Source: an uncultured Aquimarina sp. (GTDB lineage Bacteria > Bacteroidota > Bacteroidia > Flavobacteriales > Flavobacteriaceae). From it: 64,000 bases of DNA. The stretch is taken from the NCBI GenBank assembly GCA_947503135.1, contig CANNCQ010000005.1, positions 1 through 64,000 of the forward strand. The letters run 5' to 3'. The translations under genes were made by a program, and so were the position numbers. Below are positions 8,438-17,224 of the stretch, one piece after another (within the stretch, counting starts at the first letter, position 1; the number at the start of each line of letters is the position of its first letter). Under the pieces are notes generated by a model. It was not told where the DNA came from. It did no database searches and saw only the letters and a list, made by a program, of their open reading frames with translations.

Positions 8438-11077
8438 CTAAAATTGTTGTCCTAATACAAAATGCGTTTCCCATCCGTGAGCTCCAGATTCACCGTTTAA
8501 AGGGTCAAATCCAAAAGCCTGATCAATTCCTAAAAGTCCAAAAGCTGGTAAAAATATACGAATTCCGACCCCTGCCGAACGATTTAATTGAAAAGGATTA
8601 AATTGTCTGAAATTATTATAAGCTGAGCCCCCCTCTAAGAAAGTAAGACCGTAAACAGTTGCCGAAGGCTTTAAACTAATTGGGTAACGAAGCTCTAATG
8701 AAAATTTATTATATATAGTAGAAGCCCCTTCATTAACAACACTATCAGGTGCTAAATCCGAAGTAGTTGAAATTACTCGACCATCTGGATAACCTCTTAA
8801 TGCAATATTTTCTACCGAAGCTAGTCCGCTATTGTTTCCTCCTAATCCGCTACCACCAAGCTGAAACCTTTCAAAAGGTATCTCACCTTTATCAGTGTTA
8901 TATGCACCTAAGAAACCAAATTTAAACGAAGATTTTAAAACGAATTTTTTAGGCAAACTTGTATACCAATCTCCAGAAAAACTAACCTTATAATACTCTA
9001 ACCACTTAAATCTTTGCTGATCTATTTCTGAAACTCTTTGAGGAACTGGCTGCCCATTAATACTACCACCTATAGCATCAATTTCTTTTGCTCTTTCAGA
9101 TCTTAACGCAGCCCAATCTGTGTTTTCAAATAATGAATATGGAAATGATGTTTTAAATGAAAAAGATAAGTCTGAACCACCTACAGGAAATATCGGGCTT
9201 ATTGAAGTATTATTTCTACTAATCCCAAAAGTATAATTTAAATCATTCGAATTACCATCACCAAATGTAAAAAGTCCGAATTGAAAATTATTTAAATCGT
9301 AATAATTAAATCCTATACTTTGTGACAATGTAAAGAAATCATCAGGCCACTTCAATCTTTTAGCAATCCCTATTCTACCTCCTGTTAGCAAAAAGCTTTG
9401 ATTTCTGTCGACTTCTCTAGTCTGAAAATTAAAACGAAATTGATTTCTATGTTGAAATGAAACTGATAACTGAAAAGGCTTTTTACCTCCTAACCAAGGC
9501 TCTACAAAAGATAAGCTATAAGTCCTAAATGATTGACTCACTTGAGCTCTTAATGATAAACTTTGCCCGTCACCTGAAGGAAGGGGTTGGTACGCTTTTT
9601 TATTAAAAATATTTTTAATTGAAAAGTTATTAAAACTAAGCCCTACTGTACCTATAAATCCGGTACCTCCAAAACCACCTTGTAATTCAAATTGACTGGC
9701 ACCTTTTTCTACTACAGAATACTCAATATCTACAGTACCTGCATTAGGGTCTGGGTTTTTAATGTTTGGAACTAGTTGCTCTGCATCGAAAAAGTTGGTT
9801 TGTCCTAATTCCCTTAATGTTCTAATTATTTTTTGTTTGCTGTAAACTTCACCTGGCCTTGTTCTAATATTTCTATACAAAACATGATCGTTTGTTTTTG
9901 TGTTACCCACCGCAGTAATACGATCAAAACGGGTCAATTTACCTTCTGTTACTCTTATTTCAAAGTCAATGGTATCATTTTGAACATTTACTTCAACCGG
10001 ATTAATTCTTGAAAAGAAGTATCCATTATTTTGATATAAATTAGTAATATCATTAGCATCAGGTCTTGAAGGATCACTAATTCTTTTTTCCAACAAAACT
10101 CCGTTATACACATCGCCTTTTTTTAATATAAGCTGCTTTGCTAATTGCTCATCTGTATAAACACTATTACCTATAAAGCTAATTTTTCCAAAATAATGTC
10201 TATTTCCTTCTTCAATATTCAATTGAAGTGCAATATCTTCCTCTCCTTTAATTATGGTATCACTAACAATCCTAGCATCTCGATATCCTTTCTCTCTATA
10301 TTTTTCAAGGATTTTTTCTTTGCCCTCCTTATAATCTTCGGCAATAAATTTTGAACGCTTCCAAAATCGAAATGGATTTTTTCGTTTTGTCTTTTTTAAA
10401 TATTTTCTAATTTTTTTATCAGAAATTTTATCATTCCCTACGATTGATATGCTATCAATTTTTACCCTATCAGCTTTATCTACCCTAACAACCATATTTA
10501 CAGAGTTGTTATCTACTGAATCTTTAACCTCTGCTGTATTAATTAAAACTTTAGTATTTAGATATCCTTTATCTCTATAACTTTTTTTAATGTAGTTTTT
10601 TGTATTTGTAATTAAGTTCTCGGTAACCTTAGTTCCTTTCTTTAGCTCATTATCCTTTAAAAAAGTGGCTCTTTTAGATTTACTTACTCCATCTATTCTT
10701 ACTTCATTTAAAACAGGCACTTGGGTTATATTAAGCTCTAAATCTGCTACATTACCTTCTATTTTAGTGATATAAAAATTAATATCCTTGAAAAGGCCTA
10801 AGTCCCATAATTTTTTAACCGTTCTACTAATTTTATCACCAGGCAAATAAATTAGTTCTCCCTCGCGTAATCCTGTATATGTTATTATGGTACTTTTGCT
10901 GTAAGTAGTGGTTCCTGTAACTTCAATTTTACCTAAAGTATATTGTTTACCATCGGCTAAGGATATATCCTGAGCTTTTAAAACAGTAGTACTTATTAGT
11001 AATAAAAGGGTAAATATATGAAGCTGGAAAGCAGTTTTGATAACTACTTTAGGTGAGTTGCTCGCTTGTTTTTCCAA
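8438..11077 (-). CDS. bamA: Outer membrane protein assembly factor BamA
   Basis: An 879-residue Omp85 protein that folds beta-barrels into the outer membrane. A signal peptide-like segment ends near VLKAQ (residue 36). Repeated POTRA-type units follow (IGKIEVTGTTTYSKSTI, LNEVRIDGVSKS, VKIDSISIVGNDKISDKKI, HYFGKISFIGNSVYTDEQL, LTRFDRITAVGNTKTNDHV), suggesting five domains. The C-terminal half is the barrel, which ends in Phe (LGQQF), the usual barrel signature. The start codon lies inside uppS, overlapping by 29 bases in another frame; no other Met precedes the signal peptide, so I keep it. Essential function is expected. Confidence 0.96.
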   Translation of the reverse strand: MEKQASNSPKVVIKTAFQLHIFTLLLLISTTVLKAQDISLADGKQYTLGKIEVTGTTTYSKSTIITYTGLREGELIYLPGDKISRTVKKLWDLGLFKDINFYITKIEGNVADLELNITQVPVLNEVRIDGVSKSKRATFLKDNELKKGTKVTENLITNTKNYIKKSYRDKGYLNTKVLINTAEVKDSVDNNSVNMVVRVDKADRVKIDSISIVGNDKISDKKIRKYLKKTKRKNPFRFWKRSKFIAEDYKEGKEKILEKYREKGYRDARIVSDTIIKGEEDIALQLNIEEGNRHYFGKISFIGNSVYTDEQLAKQLILKKGDVYNGVLLEKRISDPSRPDANDITNLYQNNGYFFSRINPVEVNVQNDTIDFEIRVTEGKLTRFDRITAVGNTKTNDHVLYRNIRTRPGEVYSKQKIIRTLRELGQTNFFDAEQLVPNIKNPDPNAGTVDIEYSVVEKGASQFELQGGFGGTGFIGTVGLSFNNFSIKNIFNKKAYQPLPSGDGQSLSLRAQVSQSFRTYSLSFVEPWLGGKKPFQLSVSFQHRNQFRFNFQTREVDRNQSFLLTGGRIGIAKRLKWPDDFFTLSQSIGFNYYDLNNFQFGLFTFGDGNSNDLNYTFGISRNNTSISPIFPVGGSDLSFSFKTSFPYSLFENTDWAALRSERAKEIDAIGGSINGQPVPQRVSEIDQQRFKWLEYYKVSFSGDWYTSLPKKFVLKSSFKFGFLGAYNTDKGEIPFERFQLGGSGLGGNNSGLASVENIALRGYPDGRVISTTSDLAPDSVVNEGASTIYNKFSLELRYPISLKPSATVYGLTFLEGGSAYNNFRQFNPFQLNRSAGVGIRIFLPAFGLLGIDQAFGFDPLNGESGAHGWETHFVLGQQF

Positions 11078-11789
11078 ATCTTCGTTCTCTTTGTTGATAA
11101 TTTAAAATTGCTTCATATAGATGCTCCGCAGTGAAATCAGGCCATAAAACTGGCGAAAAAAACAATTCTGCATAAGCTATCTGCCATAACAAAAAATTGC
11201 TAATGCGTTGTTCTCCGCTAGTGCGGATCAACAAATCTACATCGGGCATTGATTTTGTATATAAATGCTCTTTAATAACTTGCTCTGTTATTAAATGTGG
11301 CGAAATTAAATTATTTTTTACTTTATCTGCTATTTCTTGAAAAGTATTTACTAATTCTTCTCTTGCCCCATAACTCAATGCCAATGTTAATACCATTTCA
11401 TTATAGTCCTTTGTTTCTTCAATAGCTGACTCTAACTCTCTTTTTGCCTTATCGGGAAGCGAGTTCACATCTCCTATAATGTTAAGTCGTACTTTTTTTG
11501 AATGAAAAAGTGGAAGTTCAGAACGTAGTGATTTCACTAATAATCGCATTAATGCATTCACTTCTAGTTTTGGTCGTTTCCAATTTTCTGTAGAAAAAGC
11601 ATATAGCGTTAGGTAATCCACACCAAGCTTAACACTTGTTTCAATTACTGTTTTTACACTTTTTGTTCCATTTTCATGCCCAAAAGCTCTCATCATCCCC
11701 TGGCTTTTAGCCCAACGGCCATTACCATCCATAATAATAGCGATGTGCTGAGGAATTTTAGAAATGTTTATTTGTTCTTTTAAACTCAT
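11049..11789 (-). CDS. uppS: Isoprenyl transferase (undecaprenyl diphosphate synthase)
   Basis: A 246-residue cis-prenyltransferase making undecaprenyl diphosphate, the lipid carrier for peptidoglycan and surface glycans. IAIIMDGNGRWAKSQG carries catalytic Asp21 and Arg25, then LTLYAFSTENWKRP, and near the C-terminus LLIRTSGEQRISNFLLWQ binds the isopentenyl diphosphate substrate. It lies 14 bases downstream of the PorG-like gene and overlaps bamA by 29 bases, a tight operon linking carrier-lipid synthesis to outer-membrane assembly. Confidence 0.96.
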   Translation of the reverse strand: MSLKEQINISKIPQHIAIIMDGNGRWAKSQGMMRAFGHENGTKSVKTVIETSVKLGVDYLTLYAFSTENWKRPKLEVNALMRLLVKSLRSELPLFHSKKVRLNIIGDVNSLPDKAKRELESAIEETKDYNEMVLTLALSYGAREELVNTFQEIADKVKNNLISPHLITEQVIKEHLYTKSMPDVDLLIRTSGEQRISNFLLWQIAYAELFFSPVLWPDFTAEHLYEAILNYQQRERRFGKTSEQLT

Positions 11790-11803
11790 TTTTCATTAAA
11801 ACA

Positions 11804-12520
11804 TTAAAAAACGCAGTAACACGGGCGTCTACCAAAAGTATATGTTAGTGATATAGCATTAAAAAAATACCAATCGTTATTATTTTGATTTCCAAAGTTC
11901 AAATCAATCCCATTACCGCCAGGCACAGAATCAAGATTTAGGTTTGATGGATTACTACCATCTATATTGTCGGTAAATGCATATCGAGCTCCCATTTCAA
12001 AAGAAAACACAAAATGCTGCCCTAAAGTAGTTTTAACTCCTATTACCATAGGTATGGCTACACCCCAAGCATCATCAAATGCTTTTAGTTCTCTATTAGG
12101 CTCAGGTGTTAATGCTAAATCACCATAGCTAATTACATTAATACCTGTATACAAATAAGGAGTAGTTTGTTTTTCACCACTGTGCAAATTCCATTCCCAA
12201 AAAGTATATTCTATCCCTAAAGAAATTTCTTTTATTGAATTTTCAAATTTAAAATTTCGGGCTTGTCTACTCGGATCAGATGATAAATTGTCATCCGCAG
12301 AAATTGGTAAGTAAGAAAACGATGCTCGAAAGGAATGTCGATCGCTTCTGTTCCATTTCCCTAATATGCCAAAACCAGTGTCTTGAGGCCTAACTATAGT
12401 AGTACTACCCACGTCGCCAACAAAATTTGTTTGACCTAACTGAATGCCAATTTCGTAAGTTTGCGCATTTAAAAGTGATGCCACAAAAACTACTATTAAT
12501 AAAATTATTTTTTTTAACAT
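11804..12520 (-). CDS. DUF6089 outer-membrane beta-barrel protein, PorG-like
   Basis: A 238-residue exported protein with a signal peptide ending LLNAQ (residue 20) and an antiparallel strand pattern of an 8-stranded barrel (YEIGIQLGQTNFVGDVG, then FRASFSYLP, ISLGIEYTFWEW). It ends with a Cys-containing RRPCYCVF tail. The family is DUF6089, which includes PorG, an outer-membrane component of the type IX secretion system described in Porphyromonas. The gene order with uppS and bamA, as I recall it for Bacteroidota, supports orthology. Whether this copy serves secretion is an inference; a secreted hydrolase with a possible type IX signal lies at 59-61 kb. Confidence 0.75.
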   Translation of the reverse strand: MLKKIILLIVVFVASLLNAQTYEIGIQLGQTNFVGDVGSTTIVRPQDTGFGILGKWNRSDRHSFRASFSYLPISADDNLSSDPSRQARNFKFENSIKEISLGIEYTFWEWNLHSGEKQTTPYLYTGINVISYGDLALTPEPNRELKAFDDAWGVAIPMVIGVKTTLGQHFVFSFEMGARYAFTDNIDGSNPSNLNLDSVPGGNGIDLNFGNQNNNDWYFFNAISLTYTFGRRPCYCVF

Positions 12521-12625
12521 AAAAATAAGGTGCTTGCAAATATAACAATTAAGTTTTTGTATAAAACTTCTATTTCACTCAAAACATCTATCAAGTAAAA
12601 CTATGTTTTTTTCAAAAAAGTATAC

Positions 12626-13507
12626 TTAATTGCGTTTGTCTTCACCCCAAAGTAATTTTTCTCGTAGTGTTTTCAAAAAACTTTCTCCTTTAAGGCAAAC
12701 CATGTTAATTTCAAAAGGAGCTCTTTTTAGTGTTATTTCGGTTTCATTTTTTAAAACATAAGTTCTGGAATCTAACGAAACCAAATGCTCTTCTTCTCGT
12801 CCGGAAATAGTCAATTTAATTTCATATTCTTGAGAAACAGAAAGAGGTCGCATGTTCAAATTATGTGGCGCTATAGGAGTTAACAAAAAGCTACAGGTTT
12901 CAGGCATTATAATTGGTCCTCCACAACTAAGCGAATACCCTGTAGATCCTGTTGGTGTAGAAACTATTAAACCGTCGGACCAATATGAGGTTAAAAATTC
13001 ATTATCAATCTTGGTATGAACCGTAATCATTGAGGTTGTATTTTTCCTACTCACAGCAATTTCGTTTAACGCAAAATTAATTCCGTCAAAATCTTTCCCG
13101 CAGGAAGACTCTATCTGCAATAAAGAACGACTTGAAACCGTATATTCTCCATCAAAAATTTGATTAACTGAAGCCTGTATTTCTTCTTTCCGAATGGTTG
13201 CTAAAAAACCCAAGCGACCTGTATTGATTCCGACTATTGGAATTCCTAAATCTCGGACGTAAGTAACTGTTTTTAAAATAGTACCATCACCTCCAATACT
13301 AAAAAAAAGATCGTACGAAGTGTCTAATTCTTTAAAAGTACTGAAATAAGAGTAATCTTTTTTGATACTTTCATTATCATGAATTAATTTCAAAAAATTT
13401 TTCTCAATAACCACTTCTGCAGAACGTTCATCTAACAACTCTAAAAGTTGCTGTATATACTGTCCTGAGTTTTTATGGTAAAATTGGCCGTAGATTCCTA
13501 CTTTCAT
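12626..13507 (-). CDS. nadK: NAD kinase
   Basis: A 293-residue NAD kinase that phosphorylates NAD to NADP with ATP. The kinase signature FFSIGGDGTILKTV places GGDG at residues 72-75, followed by GIPIVGINTGRLGFLATI and the conserved FALNEIAVSR. TPTGSTGYSLSCGGPI is the third family block. The gene lies 18 bases downstream of the CBS-domain gene and 105 bases upstream of the PorG-like gene, so the latter may have its own promoter. It is cytoplasmic and expected to be essential. Confidence 0.96.
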   Translation of the reverse strand: MKVGIYGQFYHKNSGQYIQQLLELLDERSAEVVIEKNFLKLIHDNESIKKDYSYFSTFKELDTSYDLFFSIGGDGTILKTVTYVRDLGIPIVGINTGRLGFLATIRKEEIQASVNQIFDGEYTVSSRSLLQIESSCGKDFDGINFALNEIAVSRKNTTSMITVHTKIDNEFLTSYWSDGLIVSTPTGSTGYSLSCGGPIIMPETCSFLLTPIAPHNLNMRPLSVSQEYEIKLTISGREEEHLVSLDSRTYVLKNETEITLKRAPFEINMVCLKGESFLKTLREKLLWGEDKRN

Positions 13508-13525
13508 ATATTAAGTAGTATTTTA

Positions 13526-14179
13526 TTACATATTTAAGTACTTATCGAAGTACCGTGAGCGTTCTTTAAGAGTATTTAAAAACACATCATCATAATGGTC
13601 CGACATAATCGTATATCCATAGCGTCTAAATGTTTGTATAACCGTATTAAAATCACCATTACCTATTTTTAAAGTAGTTTCAACCATGTCATTTTCAATT
13701 TTAGACACGTAACATGATAATACTTTAACGTTATTCGACTCTACAATTTGGCAAATCTCACTGAACGATTGATCGGACATTCCTTTTGAAACAACTATTA
13801 CATTTCCATGCTCACTCAAAAAAGGCATATCACCAAAAATATCAAGTACATCCTGTAACTCAACATATCCAATATATTTCTTTTCTTCTTGAGACAAAAC
13901 AGGCATTATATTAGTTTGACCTTTACTAATAGCTTCCAAAAAACCTAATGAATTAGTACCTTCTGTGACACAAAAGCGTTCAAATTCATATTTCAAGTCT
14001 CCAACTAATTTCTCCGAATCACTATCCGCTATATCATACAAGGCGACACAACCTAGATAATTACCATCTTCAACTACAGGAAAGTGTGTAAAAGTAAATT
14101 CATTGCATAGTAACTGCGCTTCTTTTATTGTTATAGAAGGACTCAATGGCGAAATATCATTTAATAAAACTAAATTCAT
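13526..14179 (-). CDS. CBS domain protein with C-terminal ACT-like region
   Basis: A 217-residue cytoplasmic protein. The first about 120 residues form a pair of CBS motifs (TIKEAQLLCNEFTFTHFPVV and NIMPVLSQEEKKYIGYVELQ), which normally bind adenosine nucleotides. The rest, beginning near GNVIVVSKGM, has the beta-alpha-beta pattern of an ACT-like regulatory domain. There is no enzyme domain. It is the first gene of the nadK run, so sensing of nucleotide or NAD(P) state is an attractive but unproven guess. Confidence 0.8.
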   Translation of the reverse strand: MNLVLLNDISPLSPSITIKEAQLLCNEFTFTHFPVVEDGNYLGCVALYDIADSDSEKLVGDLKYEFERFCVTEGTNSLGFLEAISKGQTNIMPVLSQEEKKYIGYVELQDVLDIFGDMPFLSEHGNVIVVSKGMSDQSFSEICQIVESNNVKVLSCYVSKIENDMVETTLKIGNGDFNTVIQTFRRYGYTIMSDHYDDVFLNTLKERSRYFDKYLNM

Positions 14180-14222
14180 AAGGTTTTACTGCTATGCAAT
14201 TATTTAATACCGCACAAGTTTG

Positions 14223-14230
14223 TATTTTTG
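14223..14230 (+). promoter_or_regulatory. Candidate -7 box for pdxJ
   Basis: TATTTTTG matches the Bacteroidota -7 consensus TAnnTTTG, 16 bases before the pdxJ ATG. No good TTG -33 element is present at the expected distance, so this is only suggestive. Confidence 0.3.
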
Positions 14231-14246
14231 AATCAAAAATAAAGCC

Positions 14247-14975
14247 ATGACTAAGCTTAGTGTAAATATAAATAAAATTGCCACGTTAAGGAATGCCCGA
14301 GGAGGTAATATGCCCAACTTATTAAAAACTGCAAGTGATATTGAGCGTTTTGGAGGGCAGGGAATTACAATTCATCCACGTCCTGACGAGCGACATATTC
14401 GATATCAAGACGCTAAAGACTTAGCCAAAACAGTCACAACCGAGTTTAATATAGAAGGAAACCCTATTCCTAAATTTATTGACTTAGTATTGACCACAAA
14501 ACCTCAACAGGTTACACTAGTACCCGATGCAATTACCAACATTACTAGTAATGCCGGCTGGAATACCATTAAAAATTATGATTTCCTTTCAGAAGTTATT
14601 AGTGAATTTAAACGTAATAATATACGCACATCTATTTTTGTAGATCCTGTAGCAACAATGATAGAAGGAGCAAAAAAAACAGGAACCGATCGCATTGAAC
14701 TATACACAGAGTCTTTTGCTAAAAACCTCCCTCACGATCCAAAAAAAGCTGTTAATCCCTATGTTGAATCAGCTATTATAGCCTCATCACTTGACTTAGG
14801 AATTAATGCTGGACACGATTTATCTTTGGATAATATTCAGTTTTTTATAGAAAATGTGCCCAATGTACTTGAAGTATCTATTGGGCATGCGCTTATTTGC
14901 GAGTCATTATATTTAGGTTTAGAAAACGTAATACAAATGTATTTACGTAAGATGTCCGGTACTCTTAGTAAATAA
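14247..14975 (+). CDS. pdxJ: Pyridoxine 5'-phosphate synthase
   Basis: A 242-residue PdxJ. It condenses 1-deoxyxylulose 5-phosphate with 3-amino-2-oxopropyl phosphate to make pyridoxine 5'-phosphate in the DXP-dependent vitamin B6 route. The N-terminus [17 protein letters not shown], the catalytic [12 protein letters not shown] segment, RIELYTE, and the closing [12 protein letters not shown] and EVSIGHALI blocks are all visible in this TIM-barrel enzyme. It is divergent from the CBS gene across 67 bases. The hydrolase downstream starts 59 bases later and may be cotranscribed. Confidence 0.97.
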   Translation: MTKLSVNINKIATLRNARGGNMPNLLKTASDIERFGGQGITIHPRPDERHIRYQDAKDLAKTVTTEFNIEGNPIPKFIDLVLTTKPQQVTLVPDAITNITSNAGWNTIKNYDFLSEVISEFKRNNIRTSIFVDPVATMIEGAKKTGTDRIELYTESFAKNLPHDPKKAVNPYVESAIIASSLDLGINAGHDLSLDNIQFFIENVPNVLEVSIGHALICESLYLGLENVIQMYLRKMSGTLSK

Positions 14976-15034
14976 GCATTTAATTCGTTCTTTTTTAATT
15001 CAACATTACACTACTACTCCTTAACTCTCAACCA

Positions 15035-15802
15035 ATGAAATTACACTCAAATATTATCGGCACTGGTTTTCCTCTTATTATATTACATGGTTTTTTAGGA
15101 ATGAGTGACAATTGGAAGACTTTAGGAAAAAAATATAGCGAACTCGGATATCAAGTGCATTTAGTAGATCAACGTAATCATGGTCGAAGCCCACATTCTG
15201 AAGATTTTTCATACCAATTTTTAAGTAACGATTTATTAACTTATTGCTTAGATCACAACTTAGGTAAAATTGCACTTTTAGGGCATTCCATGGGAGGAAA
15301 AACCGCCATGCACTTTGCTTGCGAAAATCCCGAAAAAATTGAACATTTAATTATTGCCGATATCTCTCCAAAATATTACGCCCCTCATCATCAAGATATT
15401 TTAGACAGCTTACAGGCGTTGGATTTTTCAGAAATAAAAAGTCGTACCGATGCAGAAAATGAACTTAGTAATTATATTGCTGATAAAGGAATACGCATGT
15501 TTTTGCTCAAAAATATTTACAGAAAATCTCCCACGGAATTTGCATTCCGTATAAACCTTAAAACATTGTCCGACAAAGTTATTGAAATAGGGCAACCTTT
15601 GGCTAAAAATGCCGTTTTTAAAGGCAAAACACTATTTTTAAAAGGGGATCGTTCTAATTATATACTAGCTAATGAACTCAACACAATTGCAAATCACTTT
15701 CCGAACTACACAATAAAAAGAATAAGTAATGCAGGACATTGGCTACATGCCGAAAACCCTGCTGATTTCCTCCAATTTACCTCAAAATTTCTAGAACAAT
15801 AA
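15035..15802 (+). CDS. Alpha/beta-fold hydrolase (YbfF-like)
   Basis: A 255-residue alpha/beta hydrolase. LHGFLGMSDNW (residues 18-27) forms the oxyanion-hole region, VDQRNHGRS follows the third strand, and the nucleophile elbow GHSMGG has Ser85. The catalytic His lies in NAGHWLHAENP near residue 238, with an Asp in the preceding FLKGDRSN strand. This set matches the esterase YbfF group. The substrate is unknown; short acyl esters or acyl-CoA are typical for the family. It has no signal peptide. Confidence 0.9.
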   Translation: MKLHSNIIGTGFPLIILHGFLGMSDNWKTLGKKYSELGYQVHLVDQRNHGRSPHSEDFSYQFLSNDLLTYCLDHNLGKIALLGHSMGGKTAMHFACENPEKIEHLIIADISPKYYAPHHQDILDSLQALDFSEIKSRTDAENELSNYIADKGIRMFLLKNIYRKSPTEFAFRINLKTLSDKVIEIGQPLAKNAVFKGKTLFLKGDRSNYILANELNTIANHFPNYTIKRISNAGHWLHAENPADFLQFTSKFLEQ

Positions 15803-15976
15803 TTAACTATTATGCCTGCATAACATTTAATTATTTTTCCTTAAATTTGTTAATTCAAGAAAAAATGAATTGTTTTTTTATTGATTCCCTACAATTTAAG
15901 CGTTTTTTTTACCTAAATTGTTTTGCATTAACAAGTAAACCTCATTTTAAAACCTAACTTTAAAACTTATTGTATT

Positions 15977-17212
15977 ATGAAAAAACTACTTTTTGTATTG
16001 GCTTCATGCTTAACCTTTTCCTCCATTTACGCAGGTGGGTATAGGGTTAGTATTCAAGGCCAACGTGCACTTGCTATGGGACACACTGGTGTAGCCGTAG
16101 TAAACAGTGCCGAACTTGCCTTTTTCAATCCCGCAGGACTTGTGTTTCTAGAAAACAAGTTAAATGTATCCGCAGGTGTTACAGGAATAATTACAAATAC
16201 TAAATATCAAAATTTAGACACCCGACAAGCCTTTGAAACAGATAGCCCTGTAGGAACCCCTATTAACCTATATGCTACTTACAAAATTTCCGATAAGTTT
16301 AGTGCTGGTATTGCTGTTTACACCCCTTACGGTAGTAGAGTGGATTGGCCAAGTGATTGGGCAGGAGGATTTTTAGTAAACAGCATTGAACTATCTGCTG
16401 TTTTTATAAATCCTGTAGTATCTTTTAAAGTTAACGACGCTTTAAGTATTGGCGGTGGACCAATTTACGCTATTGGTGGAGTTAATTTTAATAGAAGCAT
16501 TGAGGCTGTGCCAGGCTCCGAGAGTTTGAGTGGACCAAGCACTATTGAACTTGATGCAGAAGGAGTAACCGCATGGGGTTGGAAAGCATCAGTCTTATTT
16601 AGACCTACTGACAAACTAAACATTGGTGCTAGCTATCAAAGTCAAATAGACATTAATGCAGAAAACGGAGATGTAAGTTTCCAAAATTTCCCAGGAGAAG
16701 CTCCACAAACTGGTTTTAATGCCACTCTTCCTTTACCTTCAGAATTGACCTTAGGATTATCGTATCAAGTTAACGATAAACTTCTATTAGCCTTTGACTT
16801 CAACAGAGCCTATTGGGGAGCTTATGAGTCTTTAGATATTACTTTTACAGATGGCGAAACTCCAGACTCTATAAACCCTAGAAATTATGAAGATGCTAGC
16901 ACATACCGATTTGGTGCTCAATACGACTACAATAGCAAATTTACCTTTAGAGCAGGTTATTACTTTGATGAAACTCCTGTAGCTTCTGGTTTCTTTTCTC
17001 CTGAAACTCCACGTAACGATTCTCATGCATTTACTGGAGGTCTTTCTTTCAATATAAATAACAATTTAGCTATTGACGCTTCTTTCTTATATATTTATTT
17101 TGCTGAAGTTGATGAATCTTTTGACTCGCCTAATGACAGCGCACCTGCATTTGGAGGAACTTACAAATCAAATGTTTTTGCACCAGGATTAGGAATTACC
17201 TATAAACTATAA
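15977..17212 (+). CDS. OmpP1/FadL/TodX family outer-membrane transporter
   Basis: A 411-residue outer-membrane beta-barrel of the FadL family, which admits long-chain fatty acids or other hydrophobic molecules. A signal peptide ends near SSIYA (residue 19), and the N-terminal hatch carries the family motif FFNPAGLVFL. The rest alternates beta strands and turns typical of a 14-stranded barrel, ending GLGITYKL. A gap of 12 bases separates it from the SGNH lipoprotein gene downstream, so the two form a likely operon for hydrolysing and taking up a lipid. Confidence 0.92.
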   Translation: MKKLLFVLASCLTFSSIYAGGYRVSIQGQRALAMGHTGVAVVNSAELAFFNPAGLVFLENKLNVSAGVTGIITNTKYQNLDTRQAFETDSPVGTPINLYATYKISDKFSAGIAVYTPYGSRVDWPSDWAGGFLVNSIELSAVFINPVVSFKVNDALSIGGGPIYAIGGVNFNRSIEAVPGSESLSGPSTIELDAEGVTAWGWKASVLFRPTDKLNIGASYQSQIDINAENGDVSFQNFPGEAPQTGFNATLPLPSELTLGLSYQVNDKLLLAFDFNRAYWGAYESLDITFTDGETPDSINPRNYEDASTYRFGAQYDYNSKFTFRAGYYFDETPVASGFFSPETPRNDSHAFTGGLSFNINNNLAIDASFLYIYFAEVDESFDSPNDSAPAFGGTYKSNVFAPGLGITYKL

Positions 17213-17224
17213 TACATAAAACAC

